64,000 bases of DNA from Paenibacillus sp. URB8-2 (GTDB lineage: Bacteria > Bacillota > Bacilli > Paenibacillales > Paenibacillaceae), in the NCBI RefSeq assembly GCF_013393385.1, contig NZ_AP023239.1, forward strand, positions 5,208,001 through 5,272,000, read 5' to 3'. Under the pieces are notes generated by a model that made no database searches, had not been told where the DNA came from, and saw nothing but the letters and a program-made list of their open reading frames with translations. Of this stretch, positions 17,209-26,265 are shown one piece after another. The position numbers and the translations under genes were made by a program. Numbering within the stretch: the first letter of the stretch is position 1; every line of letters starts with the position of its first letter.

Positions 17209-18396
17209 TCACCCTTTATGGCTTAAATATTCAACAATTTGCCGGGCCGGAGCTTCCGCTTCATGGATTAATGAATCAATCCGTGATTCCCGCTGCCCCC
17301 GCCAAGCGGTTCCGTCCTTCAGAAGCCTGACAATCTCCCCGGAAAGGGTTTCGCTGTCCAAGGAAGCCGTTGTGCCGACAGGACGGCAATCGATACGGCT
17401 TAAAAAATGATCAATCTTGGGATCATACGATATTCCGAGCAGCGGCACGCGACGTCCGGCGGCATAAATGAGGCTGTGCAGCCGCATACCGAGCAGCACG
17501 CTGCATGCTCCAACTTCGCGGAGCATTTTCTGCGGATGGTCGGCTTGTTCGCTCAGGCTTACGACGCTTCCGCTTTCAGCGATATCGCCAAGCCTGTCCA
17601 TGCAATATTTCGACGCTTCGGTATCGGAAGGAAGATGAAACGGCAGAAACCGCAGGTGCACCGGAAGGGTGCGGCATACCTGCCGCAAACCTTGGGCGAT
17701 AGCGTCCAGCTCTCGCCGGTCCTTCTCCCAGTAACGTACGGAGACACCGACGATCGGAAGCTCAGAACTCCCGAAACCGGGACTGGCGCCAGAATCTGCT
17801 TTAGCACCATCCGCCTCACGCGGCTGTCCCGAAAGCGTGCTGCCGGGGACCGTTTCTTCCGGCAGGGTCAGACCCATGACGGGATCGGGCACAACCTGCA
17901 CATCGGCCTGCCGAAGTCCCATGAACATAAGCAATGCCCTGGATTGTTCATCACGCACGGACACATAAGCGCATTTACGGAATACCGATTTGATCATCGG
18001 ATGGAACCATTTCCGCTGCACCGGCCCGATTCCTTGGGCATATATGAATGTCGGCTTGCCCATCCATTGAGCCAGCTTGATAATGCCGAGATAATACGGA
18101 ATGGATTTGCCGCTTGTTACATCCTGCAGCAGGCTTCCTCCGCCGCTGATCAGCCCGGAGCTTTCGCCTATAACCCGTCGGACCTCAGACAGCTTCATAC
18201 GGTGCACCGCTTCAACGCCGTAAGTAGCGGAAGTCCATTCCGGATCGATGGATAGTACGACCGGTTTAATGGATATACCCGCCAATTCGGATTGGCGCTT
18301 CAGTGCAATCAAAATCGATTGAAGCACCGCTTCATCTCCGCTGTTGCGGAAGCCGTAGTAACCGGACAACACTATTTTTTGAGCAGGGGCAGCCAT
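17209..18396 (-). CDS. csaB: Polysaccharide pyruvyl transferase CsaB
   Basis: About 395 residues. CsaB adds ketal-linked pyruvate to ManNAc in the secondary wall polymer, creating the ligand for SLH domains. The start KIVLSGYYGFRNSGDEAVLQ is the family signature, followed by GGGSLLQDVTSGKSIPYYLG, FIYAQGIGPV, and the C-terminal LGMRLHSLIYAAGRRVPLLG containing the conserved Arg and His. A linker of about 25 residues (SGQPREADGAKADSG region, about residue 190) interrupts the middle. The ATG at 18396 has GGAAGG about ten bases upstream and overlaps the end of the DUF5693 gene by about 25 bases, pointing to translational coupling. Longer starts up to 18426 are possible. Confidence 0.95.
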   Translation of the reverse strand: MAAPAQKIVLSGYYGFRNSGDEAVLQSILIALKRQSELAGISIKPVVLSIDPEWTSATYGVEAVHRMKLSEVRRVIGESSGLISGGGSLLQDVTSGKSIPYYLGIIKLAQWMGKPTFIYAQGIGPVQRKWFHPMIKSVFRKCAYVSVRDEQSRALLMFMGLRQADVQVVPDPVMGLTLPEETVPGSTLSGQPREADGAKADSGASPGFGSSELPIVGVSVRYWEKDRRELDAIAQGLRQVCRTLPVHLRFLPFHLPSDTEASKYCMDRLGDIAESGSVVSLSEQADHPQKMLREVGACSVLLGMRLHSLIYAAGRRVPLLGISYDPKIDHFLSRIDCRPVGTTASLDSETLSGEIVRLLKDGTAWRGQRESRIDSLIHEAEAPARQIVEYLSHKG

Positions 18397-20438
18397 CGTT
18401 TCCAACATCCTTCCGCAATTTGCCACACGATTACCGCGATCACGCCAAGGATAAGACCTAGGCCAAGCCCAAGCAGCCCACGGACAAGCGAAATCAGAAC
18501 AGGTGAATGAATATGCGCGAACGTATCCACCATAGACAGTTGGCCGATTACGGCAACAATCATAAGATAGGCGGCGTTCCGGTATTTAAGGGCCAGAAAA
18601 GTTCCAAGAATAAACACTGGATGAGCAAGCAAAAATTCCTTGCTGCGCGGCCGCACGCCGAAAACACTTTCCATAAAGTTCCGGAAGGCAAGCTCATAGG
18701 AACTCGCGGTGCCGCTGTTGCCGGTGCGGCTTAAATAGTACAATCCAATTACCCCAAGTACGGCAGCCGCAGCAACCATCGCCAGCGTGACTGGCGTTCT
18801 TAACAGCTTACCCGTTTTATTCAAAGCAAACTCTCCCCGGTACAAGAGCACATAAATGCCCACAAGCCCGATCGGAGCGATATGCAGCAGACTGACGCCT
18901 CGGAACTGGTTTAACACCAGGCTGTAAGTAATATTATTCAGCAGCGCGATAACGAACGGCACCGCGCTGAGTGAGATCAAGGCTGTCTTTACGTACAAAA
19001 CAAGACTCTGGACCAAGCGTCGCTGCGGATTCATAACTCCCTGCACGGAACCGGGGATGCTTCCCCGAACCGTTGTCGCTCCCTGAACGGCCAGCGGCGG
19101 ACCCGATCTATTGATTTTGCGAACAGCTAGCACCATCGCTAATGTCGGCGCGCTGATGGCAACCGCAAGAGCGAGCGCTTGTTCAAACAGCACGGGCTTC
19201 ACAAGCAGCAGTCCCGCGCTTCCGATCAGACCGAGGGCCCAAGCCAAAAGCGTTAGCCACGGAACGAAGTGAGAGATCATCAGCGCCACCATCGCCACGG
19301 CTCCGATGACGGCGGCCAGCTTGAAATAACGTTGGAACGGCGAATCCACTACATCAAAAGCAGCAGCTTGTCCCAGCGTAAAGCCGTTGTCCTTGATCTT
19401 GTCCACTGCCCCGCCCGGCTCACTCAGACTGGTAACCAAATTGTCCACAGAGTCGTCGATCTGCGCCTTGGCGGTATTTCTCGTGGGGGCGGTGTTCAAG
19501 TATAGCATGCGAATATTGCGGTCCTTCGTCGCCAGTGCGAAGCGGTCGGCAATAACATCCGGTTTCAGCGTTGAATCGTTCTCGCTCAGTGAGTACAACC
19601 GGGTCACATTGTAATCGAGCAAAAATGCAAGCTTGTTGAACCCTTTTTGCTGCTCTTTAAGATTCTCGATGGTGGCTATGCCGATGCCGTTTTGTTTCAG
19701 CAGTTCAGCAAAGGAAGCAATACTCTGAAGGTCCTCATTGTCGTTAAATCCTTTGACCGAATCGCCCTCGAACAGGATTCGCTTCACATCAAGACTTTTA
19801 AACCGCTCAATTAGCCGATTCATCGCTTCTTCATTATAGGGAAGGGAATCCACAAGCCGGGGAACGATATGGAATCCCTTGTCATGCAAAGTTATAAGCG
19901 TAGATTCGTCCGGAGCCATCGGCTTCAACAGCGCATCTTCCACCGGAGTCTCAATAATCAAGCCCTGTTGGCCGCGAAAGTTCCAATCTTCCGCCCTAAT
20001 TCCAAGATCGCTGAACGTATCCCGGATCGTGGGCGCAAGCGCCTCAGCGTTAGCTTTGCTTGTAAAAAGCACATACGTATAATTCTCGTTCTCCGGAATG
20101 ACGCTATCCGTTAAGTTGGCGACATCCTGTGCGCCCCAATACATGACGCGACGGGCTTTGCGGTAATCCTCCAGCGTATTTTCATATACAGCCATACTTT
20201 GTACACCGGCTTCTTTAAGCCGATCCAACTGCTGGGATATGTAATCCTGCGGGTTGGCCCGGTAGCTCGCAGCGTCCACGAGATCCCGGTAATCGAATAC
20301 AATTTCCACCGTCTTGGATGATTTCTCAGTCTGCAAACGATCGTAAACAACAGGCAAAGTCGCAATCAGGCCAATCACAACCACGATCCAGAGCCATTTC
20401 CGGGAATTCAGGTTCCAACGCTGCCATTTGTGCTGCAC
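18372..20438 (-). CDS. DUF5693 family multi-span membrane protein
   Basis: About 689 residues. One membrane span near the N-terminus (WLWIVVVIGLIATLPVVYDR) leads to an outside domain of about 350 residues (QQLDRLKEAGVQSMAVYENT, then a TIM-barrel-like series of strands). At least eight spans follow from about residue 385 to the end. I know it as a DUF5693 protein often found next to csaB; its biochemical role is not established. The context suggests export, polymerisation or control of the SLH-binding wall polymer. Start: GAGGAGGAG precedes a TTG at 20441 and GTG at 20438, while the upstream in-frame start at 20492 has no ribosome site. It overlaps csaB at its 3' end. Confidence 0.88.
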   Translation of the reverse strand: MQHKWQRWNLNSRKWLWIVVVIGLIATLPVVYDRLQTEKSSKTVEIVFDYRDLVDAASYRANPQDYISQQLDRLKEAGVQSMAVYENTLEDYRKARRVMYWGAQDVANLTDSVIPENENYTYVLFTSKANAEALAPTIRDTFSDLGIRAEDWNFRGQQGLIIETPVEDALLKPMAPDESTLITLHDKGFHIVPRLVDSLPYNEEAMNRLIERFKSLDVKRILFEGDSVKGFNDNEDLQSIASFAELLKQNGIGIATIENLKEQQKGFNKLAFLLDYNVTRLYSLSENDSTLKPDVIADRFALATKDRNIRMLYLNTAPTRNTAKAQIDDSVDNLVTSLSEPGGAVDKIKDNGFTLGQAAAFDVVDSPFQRYFKLAAVIGAVAMVALMISHFVPWLTLLAWALGLIGSAGLLLVKPVLFEQALALAVAISAPTLAMVLAVRKINRSGPPLAVQGATTVRGSIPGSVQGVMNPQRRLVQSLVLYVKTALISLSAVPFVIALLNNITYSLVLNQFRGVSLLHIAPIGLVGIYVLLYRGEFALNKTGKLLRTPVTLAMVAAAAVLGVIGLYYLSRTGNSGTASSYELAFRNFMESVFGVRPRSKEFLLAHPVFILGTFLALKYRNAAYLMIVAVIGQLSMVDTFAHIHSPVLISLVRGLLGLGLGLILGVIAVIVWQIAEGCWKRWLPLLKK

Positions 20439-20543
20439 CAAAAGCTCCTCCTCTTTCCATAAACGAATCTCTTCTACAAAAGACAACCCCACAATGTGAG
20501 GACTTGGCTTCGAAGCCTGATCAGGTACTTTGCGTGGTCCCCG

Positions 20544-20600
20544 AAAAAAGAAACGGTTTCGCCCTCCATTCCCAATCGGAGGGCGGCACCCGTTTCCCGT
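20544..20600 (-). terminator. Terminator of the phosphoglucomutase gene (stem-loop family member)
   Basis: An outer AAACGGG/CCGTTT stem and an inner GCCCTCC/GGAGGGC stem are followed by CTTTTTTC on the minus strand, about 25 bases after the pgcA stop. Its ends (AGAAACGG...CCGTTTCCCGTAAAA) match the dispersed stem-loops at 33008, 51686 and 53093. Confidence 0.8.
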
Positions 20601-20624
20601 AAAAGAGATTCAAATCATCATCTA

Positions 20625-22349
20625 TTAATTGCTTCCGCCGTCCACTCGTTCCATAACTTCCCCGGTGAGTGCGGCAACCTTGGACTTGGCATCCTCAAGC
20701 GACTCACCGCGTACAGCGAAGTACACCTTGATCTTGGGCTCGGTGCCCGAAGGACGCAGGCAGACCCAGGAACCGTCTGCAAGCAGATATTTCAGCACAT
20801 TCTCCTTCGGAAGTCCATCCAGACCCAGAGAGTAATCCAGCACCTCGCTTACGGCAATACCTGCGATTTCTTTAGGCGGACTCTGCCGCCAATCGGTCAT
20901 GATGCCCTGGATTTGGGCAACCCCGTCCTTGCCTTTGAGTGTACGGGATTCCAGGCTTTCGAGGAAATAGCCGAACTGCGCATAAAGCTCCTGAAGCACC
21001 TCGTAGAGGGTCTTTCCTTGAGCTTTGTAATAAGCGCCCGCTTCGGCAATCAGCATGGAAGCCAGAACGGCATCCTTGTCGCGGGCATAGTTCCCGGCAA
21101 GATATCCATAGCTTTCCTCATAGCCAAACAGATATGTGTAATCACCCGAGGCTTCGAACTGGGTCATTTTTTCACCGATATATTTGAAGCCCGTCAGCGT
21201 GTTAAACACGGTTGCTCCATAATGGCTGGCAACCGCAGCGCCCATTTCGCTGGTTACAATCGTCTTGACTACCGCGCCATTGCTCGGCAGCTTGCCGAGT
21301 TCCTGCAACCGGCTCAGATAGTAGTGAATCATCAGCGCGCCGGACTGGTTGCCGGACAGGACGACGAATTTCCCCTCTGGGTCGCGCACGACGGCGCCCA
21401 TCCGGTCCGCGTCCGGGTCAGTCCCGATGAGCAGATCGGCCCCAAGTTCCTCGCCAAGCTTGATCGCCAGCGTAAAGGCTTCCCGCTCTTCCGGATTGGG
21501 CGATTTCACTGTTGAGAATTCGGAATCCGGTTGTTCCTGCTCCGGCACGACAAGCACGTCGGTGAAGCCGATCTTCTTCAGTACGCTGCGCACCGGAAGA
21601 TTGCCTGTTCCATGCAGCGGCGTATATACGATTTTGAATTTGCTTCCCAGACCGCCGGCGATATCCGACTTGCCGACACTGACCGCCGCAACGGTATCGG
21701 TGTAGGCTTCGTCTTCCTTCTCGCCCAGCCAATGAAGGAGTCCGGCAGCCTCCGCCTCTTCCTTATCGGCACGCTTGACGGCATTAAAGGAATCAATATT
21801 GAATATGTAGGAGATCACCTTCTCGGCTTCATCCGGTACAAGCTGACCGCCTTGAGAATTATATACTTTATACCCGTTATATTCCGGAGGATTATGACTC
21901 GCTGTAATGACGACTCCGCCTGTAGCTCCCAGATGACGCACGCTGAAGGACAGCTGCGGCGTTGAGCGAAGGGAAGGATATAAATAAGCTTCGATTCCGT
22001 TGCCGGCCAGAACCAGCGCGGTTTCCAGCGCAAACTCCGGGGAGAACCGGCGGGAGTCATGAGCAATAACTACAGATGGACGGCCCTCGCCTTTATGCTG
22101 CTCCAAAATAAAATTAGCGAAACCTTGAGTTGCTCTTGCTATCGTGTAGCGGTTCATCCGGTTGCTTCCTGCGCCGATCACGCCGCGCAAGCCGCCTGTC
22201 CCGAATTCCAAATCCCGGTAGAAGCGCTCTTCAAGCTCCTGTGGATCATTTTCCAGTCCGCGTAGCTCCTGCTTGGTGGTCTCGTCAATGGATGGATCTT
22301 GCAGCCAGCGTTCCAGGGTTTCTGCAGCTTTTGGACTCAATTGGGTCAT
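20625..22349 (-). CDS. pgcA: Phospho-sugar mutase (alpha-phosphoglucomutase type)
   Basis: A 574-residue cytosolic enzyme of the alpha-D-phosphohexomutase family. It interconverts glucose-6-phosphate and glucose-1-phosphate, feeding UDP-glucose and wall polymer synthesis. Visible motifs: GTGGLRGVIGAGSNRMN (N-terminal phosphate binding), VVITASHNPPEYNGYKVYN (catalytic phosphoserine), LIGTDPDADRMG (metal-binding Asp triad), GYEESYGYL (sugar binding), and LRPSGTEPKIKVYFAV (phosphate binding). The length matches B. subtilis PgcA; phosphomannomutase activity cannot be excluded by motif. The ATG at 22349 has AAGGAGAGATTTTT before it. fabZ lies 27 bases upstream, so the two may be co-transcribed. 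Confidence 0.95.
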   Translation of the reverse strand: MTQLSPKAAETLERWLQDPSIDETTKQELRGLENDPQELEERFYRDLEFGTGGLRGVIGAGSNRMNRYTIARATQGFANFILEQHKGEGRPSVVIAHDSRRFSPEFALETALVLAGNGIEAYLYPSLRSTPQLSFSVRHLGATGGVVITASHNPPEYNGYKVYNSQGGQLVPDEAEKVISYIFNIDSFNAVKRADKEEAEAAGLLHWLGEKEDEAYTDTVAAVSVGKSDIAGGLGSKFKIVYTPLHGTGNLPVRSVLKKIGFTDVLVVPEQEQPDSEFSTVKSPNPEEREAFTLAIKLGEELGADLLIGTDPDADRMGAVVRDPEGKFVVLSGNQSGALMIHYYLSRLQELGKLPSNGAVVKTIVTSEMGAAVASHYGATVFNTLTGFKYIGEKMTQFEASGDYTYLFGYEESYGYLAGNYARDKDAVLASMLIAEAGAYYKAQGKTLYEVLQELYAQFGYFLESLESRTLKGKDGVAQIQGIMTDWRQSPPKEIAGIAVSEVLDYSLGLDGLPKENVLKYLLADGSWVCLRPSGTEPKIKVYFAVRGESLEDAKSKVAALTGEVMERVDGGSN

Positions 22350-22376
22350 AAAAATCTCTCCTTCTCCAGGTATGAT

Positions 22377-22799
22377 TTAATTCAGCGCAAACATAATTTC
22401 GCCTTCGGCCACAACCTTGTCTTCCACTTTGGCAACTGCCTTCCCTTTGCCGATACTTCCTTTAAGACGCGTAATCTCCACTTCGAGCTTCAGGGTATCC
22501 CCCGGCACAACCTGTCCGCGGAAACGGAAACCGTCCAATCCCGCCAAAAAGCCGATTTTGCCCCGGTTGGCTTCGACTCCCAGAATCGCCACTGCTCCAA
22601 CCTGCGCGAGAGCCTCGGTAATCAATACGCCGGGCATAACGGGGTAGCCTGGAAAGTGCCCTGTAAAAAAGGGTTCGTTCACCGTGACATTTTTAATGCC
22701 TACCGCCCGTTTCCCCATTTCGATTTCGATGATTTTGTCCACCAGCAGAAAAGGGGGACGATGGGGGATAATTTCCTGAATTTGATTGACATCCAACAT
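22377..22799 (-). CDS. fabZ: 3-hydroxyacyl-ACP dehydratase FabZ
   Basis: A 140-residue hot-dog-fold enzyme that dehydrates 3-hydroxyacyl-ACP in type II fatty acid synthesis. It carries [14 protein letters not shown], the catalytic His-containing [20 protein letters not shown] (with the Glu in the following helix) and [27 protein letters not shown] precedes the ATG at 22799. As in B. subtilis it lies downstream of the mbl-flhO-flhP group. A leader of about 280 bases separates it from epuA and its terminator, so it probably has its own promoter. No FapR-type operator was recognised. Confidence 0.97.
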   Translation of the reverse strand: MLDVNQIQEIIPHRPPFLLVDKIIEIEMGKRAVGIKNVTVNEPFFTGHFPGYPVMPGVLITEALAQVGAVAILGVEANRGKIGFLAGLDGFRFRGQVVPGDTLKLEVEITRLKGSIGKGKAVAKVEDKVVAEGEIMFALN

Positions 22800-23030
22800 G
22801 TAACCTTACTCCTTCCAGTTCGAGAGAAGGGCCTCGAAAGACAGCCTCTCGGTATAAAGGCCTCTTATTCTCGCCGGCGTGCATAAATATAGCTCCCTTT
22901 GGCAAGAACTATACTTATCCTTCACCGGCTGCAGAAGTGGAGGTTGAGATAAGGGGCTTCTCCCGCTGCATAAGCGGAGAGGGCCCTTTTTGATCTCCAA
23001 AGCCCCCAATCATTATACATTTTCCAGTAT
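22800..23030. other. Leader region of fabZ with two hairpins
   Basis: No gene is seen. One imperfect inverted repeat (AAGAGGCC...GGCCCTT on the minus strand, about 22822-22867) and one hairpin at about 22952-22991 (CGCT/AGCG at the tip, GGGC/GGCCC near the base, followed by TTTTT on the plus strand) are visible. The second looks like a plus-strand terminator although no plus-strand gene precedes it. Confidence 0.4.
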
Positions 23031-23067
23031 AAAAAAGAAAACTCCCTTGTACAAGTGTACAAGAGAG
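23031..23067 (-). terminator. Terminator after epuA
   Basis: CTTGTACA pairs with TGTACAAG around a two-base centre with a CTC/GAG base, followed by TTTTCTTTTTT on the minus strand. It closes the flhO-flhP-epuA transcript. Confidence 0.88.
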
Positions 23068-23083
23068 CCACTATCCGTGGTCT

Positions 23084-23323
23084 TCACGGAGCAAAAACCA
23101 AATCGTATACATGCTTCCAGGTGCTCCAATGGAACACATCGCTCAGTTCCTTATTTCCGAGGACGACGTAACCCGCCGCCAAGCCGCCCCCGAGGGCAAG
23201 CAGAAGCAGCAAAGGAATCAGAAACCATTGAACGATTTTCCATTTCGATCGTTTGCGCTTTATCGGCGCATTATCTTCGGTCAGTTGTTCTTGTTTCAAA
23301 CGATCTTCTTTCTGACGGCTCAT
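23084..23323 (-). CDS. epuA: EpuA-like small membrane protein (annotated as RNA polymerase subunit beta family)
   Basis: A 79-residue protein: a charged N-terminus (MSRQKEDRLKQEQL), a basic KRKRSKWK, one membrane span (WFLIPLLLLLALGGGLAAGY) and a short outside tail ending VYDLVFAP. It resembles the EpuA family, which databases often label DNA-directed RNA polymerase subunit beta for historical reasons; nothing in the sequence is catalytic polymerase. Its position eight bases after flhP, before a shared terminator, makes it the last gene of the flagellar hook-protein unit. Its function is unknown. Confidence 0.8.
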   Translation of the reverse strand: MSRQKEDRLKQEQLTEDNAPIKRKRSKWKIVQWFLIPLLLLLALGGGLAAGYVVLGNKELSDVFHWSTWKHVYDLVFAP

Positions 23324-23331
23324 TCCTTCAC

Positions 23332-24147
23332 CTACCCGCGCATGTTATTTGCCAAACCAAGCATTTGGTCGCTGGAGGAGAGGGCTCTGGCGGCAAGCTG
23401 ATACGTACGCTGAATCTGCATCATTTCCGTCATTTCTTTGTTCAGATCAACATTGGACTGTTCCAGCCAGCCGGAGCGAACTGCCACTCCTCCGCCTTGG
23501 CCCGCTGCCGCAAAGGCCTGCCCTGTTGTGACCCCGTCGGCCAGAACGAACCTGCCGCCGTCCACCCCTTGCAGCACCTGGCCGTTACGCGGTTCGACCA
23601 GCATTAGCTGACCGGCTAGCGTCGGCGGGTCGTTTTCATTACGCTTCATCCATACATTGCCCGTCTCGTCAAAGGCGACACTAGTTCCCGCTTCCACCGT
23701 CAGCGGATTCCCCTGAGCATTCAGCACCGGATTGCCTGTATTGTCCACCAGCATCATATTGGCCGGATTGGCGTTATCGGGCGTAAAATGGAAATCCCCC
23801 TGACGGGTATACGTCGTTACGCCATTTACTTGAACGGCGAACAAGCCGTTTCCTTGTAGCGCCAAATCGCTCGGATTGCCGGTTTCCTTAAGCGCTCCCT
23901 GCTCCCAGCTCGTGGTGATCTTGGGAATCCGCATCCCGTAGCCGATATCAAACCCCAGCGGCATAATGCGTCCCGCCAGCTCGTACTCCTTCGTCTGCTG
24001 CTGCACCCGGGTCAGCACATCTTCAAAAGATCCTTCTTTGCTCTTGTAGCCTGCCGTATTGACGTTGGCAATATTATCGGCGATAAGATCGAGCCGCTGC
24101 TGAAGGCTGGCCATCGAGACGGCCGCGCCAATTGTCGAATTGTTCAT
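23332..24147 (-). CDS. flhP: Flagellar hook-basal body rod-type protein FlhP
   Basis: A 271-residue FlgG/FlgF-family protein. The N-terminal rod signature is MASLQQRLDLIADNIANVNTAGYKSKEGSF, with a central FlgG-like fold (DLALQGNGLFAVQVNG and YTRQGDFHFTPDN). The C-terminal coiled segment is SNVDLNKEMTEMMQIQRTYQLAARAL, closing the rod/hook tube. In B. subtilis FlhO and FlhP are the rod proteins encoded beside mbl, exactly as here. Exported by the flagellar type III system, so no signal peptide is expected. It starts 15 bases after flhO. Confidence 0.93.
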   Translation of the reverse strand: MNNSTIGAAVSMASLQQRLDLIADNIANVNTAGYKSKEGSFEDVLTRVQQQTKEYELAGRIMPLGFDIGYGMRIPKITTSWEQGALKETGNPSDLALQGNGLFAVQVNGVTTYTRQGDFHFTPDNANPANMMLVDNTGNPVLNAQGNPLTVEAGTSVAFDETGNVWMKRNENDPPTLAGQLMLVEPRNGQVLQGVDGGRFVLADGVTTGQAFAAAGQGGGVAVRSGWLEQSNVDLNKEMTEMMQIQRTYQLAARALSSSDQMLGLANNMRG

Positions 24148-24161
24148 CGATCATCAACCTC

Positions 24162-25043
24162 CTATACTCTGCCGACATCGTTTACAGCCTTTTGCAGGCT
24201 GCTGTCATAGAACTGGATTACCTTCTGGTTCGCTTCATACGCCCGGTAAGCCGCGTTCAAATCCACGGTAGCCTGCGTCGCATCGACATTGGAGCCTTCA
24301 ATGTATCCCTGGCGCACCTGAACCTGCATATTATCTCCCGCAGCCGCATAACGCACTCCCGCAGCCGCAGCATCGGCAACGTGAAAGACGCCATTCCCGT
24401 CACGCACCAATTCCTGCGGCCTGGTAATAATACTGACTCCGAGACGAACGCCGGTTGTCGTCCCAGTTGAAGCATCAAGAAGATTGCCTTCCGCGTCTAC
24501 CTTAAGACTGTCCACCGTACCGTTAAGCACCACCGGTTGGCCATCGGCGCCAAGCACCTTGTATCCTCCGGAACTCAGCAGTTCACCGGACGGGCTTACG
24601 GTAAAGCTGCCGTTTCGTGTAAACAGTGTATTCCCATCATTGTCCTGAACCGTAAAAAAAGCCTGCGGCTGGTAAACAATTTCGCCTTGATTGCTTATAT
24701 ACTTGCCGGAGCGGTCAAAAGCGATGTTGCCGCCCGTGGCAGGATCGGTCAGACGCAAATCGGCGGACAGCGCAAAATCGGTGGACTTGCCGCTTTCAAT
24801 CAAATCCCCTTGCAGGTATTTGGATATGGACTGCTCGGCGAACACGCCCGTATTCATTCTGCCAATCGGCTTCACCGTTCCGCTCTGCATAGAGGAGATC
24901 AGCACCTCCGGGAAGGAACGGCTGACGCTTTCGACCTGCTTGTACCCCGTCGTATTCAGATTGGCTATATTTTGCGTAGCCGTGTCGTGTCTGCGCTGCT
25001 CCGTAACCATGCCGGCAGCGGCCGTATATAACCCTCTTATCAT
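24162..25043 (-). CDS. flhO: Flagellar hook-basal body rod-type protein FlhO
   Basis: A 293-residue FlgG/FlgF-family rod protein starting MIRGLYTAAAGMVTEQRRHD, with the rod motif TQNIANLNTTGYKQVES, the central FTRNGSFTVSPSGELLSSGG and the C-terminal YIEGSNVDATQATVDLNAAY motif. It is the partner of FlhP in the proximal/distal rod. A likely sigma-D promoter overlaps the end of mbl (25128-25154), consistent with sigma-D control of flhO-flhP in B. subtilis. The leader contains a 13-base direct repeat. Confidence 0.93.
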   Translation of the reverse strand: MIRGLYTAAAGMVTEQRRHDTATQNIANLNTTGYKQVESVSRSFPEVLISSMQSGTVKPIGRMNTGVFAEQSISKYLQGDLIESGKSTDFALSADLRLTDPATGGNIAFDRSGKYISNQGEIVYQPQAFFTVQDNDGNTLFTRNGSFTVSPSGELLSSGGYKVLGADGQPVVLNGTVDSLKVDAEGNLLDASTGTTTGVRLGVSIITRPQELVRDGNGVFHVADAAAAGVRYAAAGDNMQVQVRQGYIEGSNVDATQATVDLNAAYRAYEANQKVIQFYDSSLQKAVNDVGRV

Positions 25044-25087
25044 AAAGGCGTTTCCCCTTCCTAAACCGCAGAAGCTAGAACTTCAGC

Positions 25088-25122
25088 TTTTGAACCTTTA
25101 CCCTATATCTTTGAACCTTTAC
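25088..25122. repeat. Direct repeat in the flhO leader
   Basis: TTTGAACCTTTAC occurs twice with about 22-23 bases between starts, between the candidate sigma-D promoter and the flhO ribosome site. It may be a chance duplication or a leader element. Confidence 0.5.
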
Positions 25123-25127
25123 TTCAT

Positions 25128-25154
25128 ATATCGGTTGCTTAAAATTTTTTCTTA
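25128..25154 (-). promoter_or_regulatory. Candidate sigma-D promoter of flhO-flhP
   Basis: On the minus strand TAAG (25151-25154), 15 bases, then ACCGATAT (25128-25135). The flagellar sigma-D consensus is TAAA-N15-GCCGATAT, so 3 of 4 and 7 of 8 positions match. Confidence 0.65.
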
Positions 25155-26137
25155 ACAACCTTATCCAAATGATCCAGCAAAATGCCCGTTCCCTTTACGA
25201 CGCAGTGCATCGGATCTTCAGCCACCCAAACCGGCACGTGCAATTCTTCGGCTAGCAGCTCGTCCAATCCGGTCAGCAGGGCCCCTCCTCCGGTCAGCAC
25301 GACGCCGCGGTCAATGATATCGGCGGACAGCTCCGGAGGCGTCCGTTCCAAAACCGTCTTCGCCGCGACCACAATGGACGATACCGGGTCCCAAAGCGCC
25401 TCCTGCACCTCGGCCGATGTGATCGTTAAAGTCTGGGGAAGGCCGCTAACCATATCCCGGCCGCGTATATCCATCTCGGCCTGCATGCCGCCCGGACGCA
25501 CATTGCCGATGGCAAGCTTGATGTCTTCCGCCGTCCGTTCACCGATAAGCAGCTTATACTTCTGCTTGATATATCTTAAAATGGATTCGTCGAACTTGTC
25601 CCCCGCCACTTTAATGGAGGAGGCGGTAACAACGTCGCCCATCGATAACACGGCTACGTCCGTCGTTCCGCCGCCGATGTCGACGACCATATTTCCGCTG
25701 GGTTGATAAATATCCATGCCCGCTCCGATTGCGGCGGCTTTGGGCTCTTCTTCCATGAAGACTTCCTTCGCCCCGCTGCGTTCGGCCGCTTCCCGGATCG
25801 ATTTCTGCTCAACAGACGTGATATTCGTGGGGGCGCAAATCAAGATGCGGGGACGCGAATACCAGGTACGGCCTCCGACGCGGTCGATGAAGTATTTCAG
25901 CATCGTTTCCGTAATTTCAAAATCGGCGATAACGCCGTCTCGGAGCGGACGAATCGTTGAGATATTGCCGGGGGTGCGGCCGACCATACGGCGCGCCTGC
26001 TCTCCCACCGCAAGGACCTTCTTCGTGTCGCTTTCAAGCGTGACCACGGAAGGCTCATCCAGAACGACTCCTTTTCCTTTAACATGAATAAGCACATTGG
26101 CTGTGCCGAGATCGATTCCGATGTCCTTGCTAAGCAT
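25139..26137 (-). CDS. mbl: Rod shape-determining protein Mbl (MreB-like)
   Basis: A 332-residue actin-like ATPase that forms membrane-bound filaments guiding side-wall synthesis. Actin-fold motifs: phosphate 1 IGIDLGTANVLIHVKGKG, connect 1/phosphate 2 MVVDIGGGTTDVAVLSMGDV, and the adenosine motif GVVLTGGGALLTGLDELLAE. The sequence DEPSVVTLES is typical of Mbl. It stands between spoIIID and flhO as in B. subtilis, which favours Mbl over MreB or MreBH. The upstream gap of 128 bases allows its own promoter. Confidence 0.96.
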   Translation of the reverse strand: MLSKDIGIDLGTANVLIHVKGKGVVLDEPSVVTLESDTKKVLAVGEQARRMVGRTPGNISTIRPLRDGVIADFEITETMLKYFIDRVGGRTWYSRPRILICAPTNITSVEQKSIREAAERSGAKEVFMEEEPKAAAIGAGMDIYQPSGNMVVDIGGGTTDVAVLSMGDVVTASSIKVAGDKFDESILRYIKQKYKLLIGERTAEDIKLAIGNVRPGGMQAEMDIRGRDMVSGLPQTLTITSAEVQEALWDPVSSIVVAAKTVLERTPPELSADIIDRGVVLTGGGALLTGLDELLAEELHVPVWVAEDPMHCVVKGTGILLDHLDKVVKKKF

Positions 26138-26265
26138 AATGAAAGAGCCCCCAAAGTATTATTTTAGATGAGAAAGATGAGTTAGTGCCAAATTTAAAAC
26201 TACCATACTTTAGGGGAAGAATTCAATGGATTCTGTCTGAAAATCACCTTAAAAATCCGAGAATA

